In this document: positions 1-5,394 of the stretch, one piece after another
Position numbering within the stretch: the first letter of the stretch is position 1
Layout: each line of letters starts with the position of its first letter
From: Campylobacterales bacterium
Lineage (GTDB): Bacteria; Campylobacterota; Campylobacteria; Campylobacterales; SZUA-545
Direction: 5' to 3'
DNA length: 5,854 bases
Assembly: GCA_025800305.1 (NCBI GenBank)
Contig: JAOXRY010000119.1
Coordinates: forward strand, 1 to 5,854
Made by a program: the position numbers and the translations under genes
Notes under the pieces: generated by a model
The model's database searches: none
Seen by the model: the letters and a program-made list of their open reading frames with translations, nothing else
What the model was told of the DNA's origin: nothing

Positions 1-999
1 ACTGCTCATAGTGATAGTGACCATTTAATTAAAGCAATAGATATAGGAATTACACATTATGTTGTAAAGCCTATAGATCTTAAACTTCTATTTAGTTATT
101 TAGACAAGTTTAAAAAACAACTTTTCATAGAAAAAGAGCTGGAAGAGACAAGAGAACTTTTTGAAAGCATCACAACAACTTCTTTATCTGGAATATTTGT
201 TTTTAATGAAAAATTCACCTACACAAATCCAGAGTTTCAAAAAATCACAGGATTTAGTGAAGAAGAACTTTTAAACAAATCATTTCATGAAATTTTTGCC
301 TGTCAATATCAAGAGAAAGCTAATGAAATTGTCCAATTAGTAAAAGAACATAAAAAACTTGATGATAACTTCTTTGAAGGAAAGATATCAACAAAAGATG
401 GCTTAGAAAAATGGGTTCATGCTTCAGTAAATACAATAAAACATAAAGATGACTTTATAGGTACTGGTAGTATTATTGATATATCAGAATTAAAAAACCT
501 TCAAGAGAAACTTACAAGACAAGCCAACTACGACAATCTCACAAAAGCAATCAATAGGCATTATTTTGTAGAAATATATAAACATGAAGCCACAAGAAGC
601 GATAGAAGTCAACAACCAATCTCTTTGATTATATTAGATATTGATCATTTTAAACTGGTAAATGACAACTATGGACATAATATAGGAGACTATATTCTAA
701 GAGAAATGACCAATAAAATAACATCAACTCTTAGAGATTCAGACTCATTTATCCGTTGGGGTGGAGAAGAGTTTATTATTTTTGCTCCAGAAACAGATTT
801 AAAAGGGGCATCAAATATAGCAGAAAAAGTGAGAAAATCAATTGAGGAGTATTCTTTTAAAGAAGTAGAGAAGATTACTATAAGTCTAGGTGTTGTTATG
901 AGAAAGGTAGATGAATCACTGGAAACACTTGTAGAAAGAGCTGATAAAAACCTTTATAAAGCAAAAGAAACAGGCAGAAATAGAGTCGTTTCAGAATAA
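1..999 (+). CDS. Response regulator-PAS-GGDEF diguanylate cyclase, 5' end missing
   Basis: The frame is open from base 1 to a TAA at 997-999, giving 332 visible residues. Residues 1-34 are the end of a receiver (REC) domain: switch Thr1, then YVVKPID with the conserved Lys23-Pro24. The phospho-acceptor Asp lies outside the window. Residues about 52-162 look like a PAS sensor domain (FVFNEKFTYTNPEFQKITGF, ending GSIIDISELK), followed by a short helix and DNLTKAINRHYF leading into a GGDEF domain at about 175-332. Active-site elements are present: D213 in DIDHFK, N221, D230 and GGEEF at 254-258. The RxxD product-inhibition site is intact at 245-248 (RDSD). By family knowledge it should make cyclic di-GMP from two GTP, controlled by phosphorylation and PAS sensing. 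The cognate kinase and the PAS ligand are unknown. A TTG at 625 is internal to the domain and is not the gene start. It appears to be a separate transcription unit from recA. Confidence 0.93.
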   Translation, partial: TAHSDSDHLIKAIDIGITHYVVKPIDLKLLFSYLDKFKKQLFIEKELEETRELFESITTTSLSGIFVFNEKFTYTNPEFQKITGFSEEELLNKSFHEIFACQYQEKANEIVQLVKEHKKLDDNFFEGKISTKDGLEKWVHASVNTIKHKDDFIGTGSIIDISELKNLQEKLTRQANYDNLTKAINRHYFVEIYKHEATRSDRSQQPISLIILDIDHFKLVNDNYGHNIGDYILREMTNKITSTLRDSDSFIRWGGEEFIIFAPETDLKGASNIAEKVRKSIEEYSFKEVEKITISLGVVMRKVDESLETLVERADKNLYKAKETGRNRVVSE

Positions 1000-1024
1000 A
1001 ACATTACAATTTGCAATGTTTTTT
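998..1024 (+). terminator. Weak intrinsic-terminator-like hairpin after the GGDEF gene
   Basis: AAAACATT at 998-1005 pairs perfectly with AATGTTTT at 1015-1022 across a 9-base loop, and the run of T continues to 1024. The stem contains only one G-C pair and begins inside the stop codon of the upstream gene. The position is right for ending the diguanylate cyclase transcript before recA, but stability is low, so efficient termination is uncertain. Confidence 0.45.
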
Positions 1025-1045
1025 ATATTTATATTTCAAAATCAA

Positions 1046-1051
1046 TAAAAT
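1046..1051 (+). promoter_or_regulatory. Candidate -10 element for the recA operon
   Basis: TAAAAT here matches the sigma-70 -10 consensus TATAAT at five of six positions, in a T/A-rich background (1019-1050), and no clear -35 box is visible. Weak or absent -35 elements are known for Campylobacterota promoters. It would place the transcript start near 1058, a leader of about 27 bases. AATAAT at 1061-1066 is an alternative, but it would leave very little leader ahead of the ribosome binding site. I see no E. coli-type LexA box (CTGT-N8-ACAG) in 1000-1084. Confidence 0.3.
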
Positions 1052-1072
1052 TCCAATAGAAATAATTTAAGT

Positions 1073-1076
1073 AAGG
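1073..1076 (+). promoter_or_regulatory. recA ribosome binding site
   Basis: AAGG lies 8 bases upstream of the ATG at 1085. It is short but well spaced, and it supports this ATG as the recA start. Confidence 0.6.
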
Positions 1077-1084
1077 CGAAAACC

Positions 1085-2122
1085 ATGGATCAAAATAAAG
1101 AAAAAGCACTTGATGCTGCGATAAAAGCAATAGACAGAGCATTTGGAAAAGGTACACTAGTAAAGCTTGGAGACAAGCCAGTAGAAGAGATTGAAGCAAT
1201 TAGTACAGGAAGTTTTGGCCTTGACATTGCCCTTGGCATTGGTGGTGTTCCAAAGGGAAGAATTTTAGAAGTATATGGACCAGAAAGTTCAGGTAAAACA
1301 ACTTTAGCACTACAAATTACAGCTGAAGCACAAAAAGCTGGAGCAACATGTGCATTTATCGATGCAGAACATGCCCTTGATACAAAATATGCAAAAAACC
1401 TTGGTGTAGACATTGAAAATCTTTTGGTTTCTCAGCCTGATTTTGGTGAACAAGCTTTAGATATTGTTGAAACTTTAGCAAGATCTGGGGCAGTTGATTA
1501 CATTGTAATTGACTCTGTTGCAGCACTTACTCCTAAAAAAGAGATTGAAGGAGAGATGGGAGATCAAAACGTTGGTCTTCAAGCAAGACTTATGTCACAA
1601 GCTTTAAGAAAGCTTACTGGTATTGCCCATAAAATGGGGACAACAATCCTTTTCATCAACCAAATCAGAATGAAAATCGGAACTATGGGTTATGGATCTC
1701 CAGAGACAACAACTGGTGGTAACGCATTAAAATTCTACGCAAGTGTTAGAATCGATGTAAGAAGAGTTCAGACACTTAAACAAGGTGAAGAATCAATTGG
1801 TAATAAAGTAAAAGCCAAGATAGTGAAGAACAAGGTTGCTCCTCCATTTAAACAAGCAGAATTTGATATAATGTTTGGAGAAGGTATCAGTAAAGAAGGT
1901 GAGCTAATTGACTACGGTGTAAAACTAGACGTAGTTGATAAAAGTGGAACTTGGTTTAGCTATAAAGATATTAGGCTGGGACAAGGAAAAGAAAAGGCAA
2001 AAGCTTTCTTAAAAGAGAACCCAGAAACTAGCTTAGAGATTGAAAATACGATCAAAGCTAACATGGGATATGAACTTCCAGAATTAGAAAATAAAGAAAT
2101 TGAAGAGGAAAACGAAGAATGA
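1085..2122 (+). CDS. recA: RecA recombinase
   Basis: This 345-residue protein is RecA, which forms ATP-dependent filaments on single-stranded DNA for homologous recombination and repair. Visible landmarks: an N-terminal helix for filament contacts, Walker A GPESSGKT at 65-72, catalytic Glu95 in DAEHALD, the Walker B strand ending at Asp143 (YIVIDS), loop L1 around EGEMGD at 155-160, Gln193 in FINQIR as the ATP sensor, and loop L2 with GSPETTTGGN at about 204-213. The C-terminus is a Glu-rich acidic tail (about 335-345), as in other RecA proteins. Length is close to the family norm (353 in E. coli). The ATG at 1085 has a Shine-Dalgarno sequence and begins at the usual N-terminal MDxNKxKALDAA-type motif. 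The gene is first in the operon and its TGA overlaps the eno start by 4 bases. No LexA box is seen, in line with the general absence of a classical LexA regulon in Campylobacterota. Confidence 0.99.
   Translation: MDQNKEKALDAAIKAIDRAFGKGTLVKLGDKPVEEIEAISTGSFGLDIALGIGGVPKGRILEVYGPESSGKTTLALQITAEAQKAGATCAFIDAEHALDTKYAKNLGVDIENLLVSQPDFGEQALDIVETLARSGAVDYIVIDSVAALTPKKEIEGEMGDQNVGLQARLMSQALRKLTGIAHKMGTTILFINQIRMKIGTMGYGSPETTTGGNALKFYASVRIDVRRVQTLKQGEESIGNKVKAKIVKNKVAPPFKQAEFDIMFGEGISKEGELIDYGVKLDVVDKSGTWFSYKDIRLGQGKEKAKAFLKENPETSLEIENTIKANMGYELPELENKEIEEENEE
2104..2109 (+). promoter_or_regulatory. eno ribosome binding site inside the recA tail
   Basis: AGAGGA lies 9 bases before the eno ATG at 2119. 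The same bases form part of the Glu codons of the acidic RecA C-terminus, so the purine-rich acidic tail doubles as the eno Shine-Dalgarno sequence. Confidence 0.55.
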
Positions 2123-3387
2123 TATACATAGACAATGTTTATGCAAATGAGGTCATAGATTCAAGAGGAAACCCAACAGTTAAAGCTACAGTAGAGCTAT
2201 CAGACGGTATCAAAGCAAGTGCAATTGTTCCAAGTGGAGCAAGTACAGGTTCCAAAGAAGCATTAGAGCTTAGAGATGGTGATGACAGATTTGGTGGTAA
2301 AGGTGTGCTAAAAGCTGTTGAAAATGTTAATACAACTATTTCAGATGATCTTATTGGACTAAGCCCATTTGATCAAGCTTTCATTGATGGTATCATGAAA
2401 GATCTAGATGGTACAGATAACTACTCTAACCTTGGAGCTAATGCAGTTCTAGGTGTATCTATGGCAGTTGCAAGAGCAGCGTCTATGAGTCTAAATATTC
2501 CACTTTATAAATACTTAGGTGGTGCTAACGGTGTTACGCTACCAACACCAATGATTAACGTAATTAATGGTGGAAGCCATGCAAACAATACTGTTGATTT
2601 CCAAGAGTATATGATTGTTCCAAATGGTTTTGATAATTTTGAAGAAGCACTAAGAGCAAGTGCAGAAGTTTTCCAAGTTCTTAAAAAAATCTTTAGTGAG
2701 ATGGGTGAGTCAACTTCACTTGGTGATGAGGGTGGTTATGCTCCAAACTTAAAAACAAATGTAGAGCCATTGGAAATTTTAACTCAAGCTGTTGAGAAAG
2801 CTGGTTATAAAACAAAAGAAAACTTTAATTTTGCTCTAGATGTTGCATCAAGTGAATTCTATAAAGATGGAAAATATACATTGGAAGGTGAAGGAAGAAC
2901 AATCTCCAGCGAAGAGATGGTTGATTACCTTGTAAGTATGTGTGATAAATTCCCTATCGTTTCAATCGAAGATGGTTTAGACGAGAATGACTGGGATGGC
3001 TGGAAACTACTAACTGAAAAAGTTGGTGATAGAGTTCAACTTGTTGGTGATGATCTTTTCGTTACAAACAAAAAAATCTTAGCAGAAGGTATTGAGAAAA
3101 ATATCGGTAATGCGATTTTAATTAAGCCTAATCAAATTGGTTCTGTAACAGAGACAATGGAGACAATTAGATTAGCTCAAAGAAATAAATACAACTGTGT
3201 AATGAGTCACAGAAGTGGTGAAAGTGAAGATGCTTTTATCGCTGACTTTGCTGTTGGTATGAATACTGGTCAAATCAAAACAGGTTCTATGGCTAGAGGT
3301 GAAAGAACAGCTAAATACAATAGAATTTTAGAGATTAGCACTGAAGTTGCTGGGGCTGAATATTTAGGAAAATCGATTTTTAAATAA
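2119..3387 (+). CDS. eno: Enolase (phosphopyruvate hydratase)
   Basis: This 422-residue cytosolic enzyme interconverts 2-phosphoglycerate and phosphoenolpyruvate in glycolysis and gluconeogenesis. All expected active-site elements are visible: the mobile loop PSGASTG at 38-44, His154 in GGSHANN, Glu163 in FQEYMI, proton donor Glu204 in GDEGGYAPN, the metal ligands Asp241, Glu284 (SIEDGL) and Asp311 (GDDLFVTN), catalytic base Lys336 in the signature IKPNQIGS, the SHRSGE loop at 363-368, and Lys387 in TGQIKTGS. Length is normal for bacterial enolase. The ATG overlaps the recA stop (ATGA), so translation is probably coupled. Many bacteria keep eno beside pyrG or near ftsB; the recA-eno order is a Campylobacterota arrangement. 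Its frequent GGT codons suggest high expression, though I did not compute codon statistics. Confidence 0.99.
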   Translation: MIYIDNVYANEVIDSRGNPTVKATVELSDGIKASAIVPSGASTGSKEALELRDGDDRFGGKGVLKAVENVNTTISDDLIGLSPFDQAFIDGIMKDLDGTDNYSNLGANAVLGVSMAVARAASMSLNIPLYKYLGGANGVTLPTPMINVINGGSHANNTVDFQEYMIVPNGFDNFEEALRASAEVFQVLKKIFSEMGESTSLGDEGGYAPNLKTNVEPLEILTQAVEKAGYKTKENFNFALDVASSEFYKDGKYTLEGEGRTISSEEMVDYLVSMCDKFPIVSIEDGLDENDWDGWKLLTEKVGDRVQLVGDDLFVTNKKILAEGIEKNIGNAILIKPNQIGSVTETMETIRLAQRNKYNCVMSHRSGESEDAFIADFAVGMNTGQIKTGSMARGERTAKYNRILEISTEVAGAEYLGKSIFK

Positions 3388-3389
3388 TC

Positions 3390-3668
3390 TTGAATTCCAT
3401 CCGAGATGAACTTTTAGAAGGTGAGTCAAAAAGACTCACCACTCCAAAGTTCAAAATAAATAAAAAATATCTTTTTATCTTTATTCCCTTATTTGTATTT
3501 GGATGGTACATTACAGTTTTACTTTTTGGAACAAATTCTGTTATTAGGCTAAGTGAGCTTTCAACTGAGTTAGAAAATTTGAAAAACTCTGTTAAAATAA
3601 TAAAAGAAGAGAACGCTAAACTTCAAAAAGAGCTCTTTGAATTAAAACAATTAAGAGGAACAAATTGA
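3390..3668 (+). CDS. Small FtsB/DivIC-like membrane coiled-coil protein
   Basis: The 92-residue product has a short polar, charged N-terminus (1-26), one transmembrane segment at about 27-47 (YLFIFIPLFVFGWYITVLLF), and then a helical stretch at about 52-89 with Leu/Ile/Val spaced like a coiled coil (L54, L57, L61, L64, V68, I71, L78, L82). This is the architecture of septum-formation-initiator proteins (FtsB/DivIC): a cytoplasmic tail, one membrane pass and a periplasmic coiled coil. In E. coli, FtsB links FtsL and FtsQ in the divisome. The same slot after recA-eno is occupied by small hypothetical proteins in C. jejuni and H. pylori, as I recall. Start: TTG, 2 bases after the eno stop. An in-frame TAA at 3381-3383 excludes an earlier start, and no other ATG, GTG or TTG precedes the membrane segment. 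No close Shine-Dalgarno is seen, so reinitiation after eno is likely. The division role is inferred from architecture and position only. Confidence 0.8.
   Translation: MNSIRDELLEGESKRLTTPKFKINKKYLFIFIPLFVFGWYITVLLFGTNSVIRLSELSTELENLKNSVKIIKEENAKLQKELFELKQLRGTN
3420..3440 (+). repeat. Perfect inverted repeat / RNA hairpin inside the FtsB-like gene start
   Basis: GGTGAGTC at 3420-3427 and GACTCACC at 3433-3440 are exact reverse complements around an AAAAA loop. The result is an 8-bp stem with five G-C pairs, strong for this AT-rich sequence. It lies 33 bases after the eno stop and 31 bases into the FtsB-like coding region (codons 11-17). No T run follows on either strand, so it does not look like a standard intrinsic terminator. 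It may protect the 3' end of the recA-eno message or tune translation of the downstream gene; both are inferences. Confidence 0.7.
3653..3659 (+). promoter_or_regulatory. Ribosome binding site that fixes the TTG start of the AMIN gene
   Basis: AAGAGGA ends 5 bases before the TTG at 3665. The strong, well-placed Shine-Dalgarno sequence supports initiation at this non-ATG codon. Confidence 0.7.
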
Positions 3669-4276
3669 AAAAAACACTTCTTTTTTTAATTTTATTATCA
3701 TCCACTCTTTTAGGAAGAGATAATCCTTTTAAACCTGCTACAAATATTGAGTCAATATCAAATAACAATCAAAAAAAATTCTATAAATTTAAAAAAGATG
3801 AACTAAGACTTCCTTCAAGTGCAAGGGTTATAAAGTCTGTAAAAATTGTCTATACAAATATTGATGGCTCAACTGGAGAAGTATCAAAAGATATAGAAAG
3901 ATCTATTGATTGGCATGAACCAATTGTCTTTACACACAATAATCAATTAAAAGAAATTGAAGGCGAAGATTTTAGAGAGATTGAATTAAAAAATACAAAA
4001 TTTATTGAGATATTTTTTCTAGATAAAGATTTTAAAATAAAAACTCCTTTTAAAATTAAACAACACTTCTTTGAAACAAAGCCATTTAGGGTTGTCCTTG
4101 ATTTTAAAGGAGAAATTTCAAAAGAAAAAATTGAAAAAACTCTAAAAGAGAGATACTTTAAAAAAGTAACAATAACTACACATAGAGACTTTTTTAGACT
4201 AGTTTTAGAACTTGATAGTTACTATGAATATTTAATCACAGAAATTGATGGTGGTTATATGCTTGGGGTTAGATGA
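3665..4276 (+). CDS. Exported AMIN-domain protein, probable envelope factor
   Basis: The product has 203 residues. Residues 1-17 form a signal peptide (MKKTLLFLILLSSTLLG) with likely cleavage near residue 17, placing the protein in the periplasm. Residues about 45-203 are beta-rich and resemble AMIN domains: a central KPFRVVLDFKG strand and a C-terminal RLVLELDSYYEYLITEIDGG. AMIN domains target proteins such as AmiC and PilQ to peptidoglycan or the septum. No amidase or secretin domain follows, so this is a stand-alone AMIN protein. The matching position in C. jejuni, as I recall, holds Cj1670c (CgpA), a periplasmic glycoprotein. The TTG start is supported by a strong Shine-Dalgarno sequence and the immediate signal peptide; it overlaps the upstream stop by 4 bases (TTGA). 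Runs of A7 (3668-3674), T7 (3681-3687) and A8 (3771-3778) lie early in the gene. Function is unproven; a partnership with the FtsB-like neighbour is inferred. Confidence 0.82.
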   Translation: MKKTLLFLILLSSTLLGRDNPFKPATNIESISNNNQKKFYKFKKDELRLPSSARVIKSVKIVYTNIDGSTGEVSKDIERSIDWHEPIVFTHNNQLKEIEGEDFREIELKNTKFIEIFFLDKDFKIKTPFKIKQHFFETKPFRVVLDFKGEISKEKIEKTLKERYFKKVTITTHRDFFRLVLELDSYYEYLITEIDGGYMLGVR

Positions 4277-5394
4277 ATCCCTATAGCAAACAAGAGATTT
4301 TAGAAGAAGATATTCAAGCTGTTGTAAAAGATTTAAAAAATCCTATCCTCACTGGTGGTTCTACAGTAGATCTTTTTGAAACAAAAATAGCAGAGTATGT
4401 TGGGGCAAAATATGCGGTTGTATTTAATTCAGGAACTGCGGCACTTCATTCAGCCTATTTTGTAGCTGGTCTAAAAGAGAATGATGAATTTATCACATCT
4501 TCAATGAGCTTTGTAGCCACGACCAATGGAGGAGTCTATCTTGGTGGAAATCCTGTATTGGTAGATATTAAATTTGATGGTAATATTGATGTCTCTAAAA
4601 TAGAAGAGAAAATAACTTCAAAAACAAAACTTATAGCACCGGTAGATTATGCAGGAAATCCTTGTGATATTGAAGAAATTATGAAGATAGGGAAAAAACA
4701 TAACCTTATCGTAGTTGAAGATGGCTCCCATAGTCTAGGTAGTTCTATAAATGGGAAAAAGATAGGTTCTATTGCCGACATGAAGACCTTTAGTTTCCAT
4801 CCTGTCAAGCCTATTACTACCTTTGAAGGTGGAGCTGTTACAACAAACAATAAAGAATTTTATGAAAAACTAAAAAAGTTTAGATCCCATGGAGTTGTAA
4901 AGAAATCCCTTTGGAATCAAGATATGGAAGACCTAGGGTTTAATTATCGGCTTAGTGATGTTCCATGTGCTTTAGGGATAAGTCAACTTCGACGACTTGA
5001 TAGCTTTATCAAAAAAAGAAACCTCATTGGAGAATATTATGATGAAGCATTAAAAGATCTAAAAGAGATCTCAACAGTTAGAATTAAAGAAAATAGAGTA
5101 AGTGGAAGACACCTCTATCCTATTCTTTTAGATAGATCACTTTGGTGCTCCAAAGAAGATATTTTTCAAAAACTTCAAGAAAAAGCTATTGGTGTACAAG
5201 TTCACTATAAACCAATCCATAAACACTCCTTCTATAGGCAAAAAATCAATAAATCTTTTTCCAATGCAGAAGATTTTTATAAAGCTGAAATTTCAATACC
5301 TTGTCACCAATCCATGAGTTTAGATGACGCTAAAGAGGTTGTAGAGACTCTAAAAGAGGTTTTTAATACCCAAGGAGTATCATGTGTTAGGTGA
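4273..5394 (+). CDS. pseC: PseC: UDP-4-amino-4,6-dideoxy-N-acetyl-beta-L-altrosamine transaminase
   Basis: This 373-residue enzyme belongs to the DegT/DnrJ/EryC1/StrS sugar aminotransferases, PLP-dependent enzymes of fold type I. PseC transfers an amino group from glutamate to C4 of the UDP-4-keto sugar made by PseB, the second step toward CMP-pseudaminic acid used to glycosylate flagellin and surface polymers. Landmarks: FNSGTAAL at 51-58 for PLP phosphate binding, SFVATTN at 79-85, VDYAGN at 124-129, Asp150 in VVEDGSHSLGS, the Schiff-base Lys179 in FHPVKPITTFEGGA, FRSHG at 203-207, NYRLSDVPCALGISQL at 224-239, and VQVHYKPIH at 308-316. I recall nearly the same blocks in H. pylori PseC, including HLYPIL and AEDFYxAEIS, which is why I prefer PseC over other members of the family. 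The ATG overlaps the AMIN gene stop by 4 bases. No other pse gene is in view, which is unusual for this pathway. Confidence 0.9.
   Translation: MNPYSKQEILEEDIQAVVKDLKNPILTGGSTVDLFETKIAEYVGAKYAVVFNSGTAALHSAYFVAGLKENDEFITSSMSFVATTNGGVYLGGNPVLVDIKFDGNIDVSKIEEKITSKTKLIAPVDYAGNPCDIEEIMKIGKKHNLIVVEDGSHSLGSSINGKKIGSIADMKTFSFHPVKPITTFEGGAVTTNNKEFYEKLKKFRSHGVVKKSLWNQDMEDLGFNYRLSDVPCALGISQLRRLDSFIKKRNLIGEYYDEALKDLKEISTVRIKENRVSGRHLYPILLDRSLWCSKEDIFQKLQEKAIGVQVHYKPIHKHSFYRQKINKSFSNAEDFYKAEISIPCHQSMSLDDAKEVVETLKEVFNTQGVSCVR
5372..5377 (+). promoter_or_regulatory. Ribosome binding site that fixes the GTG start of dedA
   Basis: AAGGAG, a near-consensus Shine-Dalgarno sequence, ends 6 bases before the GTG at 5384, inside the end of pseC. 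It is the strongest ribosome binding site in the window. It also lies 4 bases before an out-of-frame ATG at 5382 that reads only ATG TGT TAG. Confidence 0.75.

Noticed and set aside
625..999. A separate 124-residue GGDEF gene starting at TTG 625
   Set aside because: The TTG sits in the middle of the first beta strand of the GGDEF domain, and the same frame is open upstream to base 1 with PAS and receiver sequence, so it is one longer gene.
1090..1413. Open frame of 107 codons on the minus strand opposite recA
   Set aside because: It is fully antisense to the conserved RecA coding region, its translation has no recognisable domain and is Ser/Ala/Pro-rich as expected of a mirror frame.
4647..4850. 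Open frame of 67 codons on the minus strand opposite pseC
   Set aside because: It lies antisense to the PseC catalytic core, including the PLP lysine region, and no domain or ribosome binding site supports it.
5055..5071. AGATCT repeated 5 bases apart
   Set aside because: It is in the middle of pseC coding sequence, is a common hexamer in this base composition, and has no link to a start, stop or junction.
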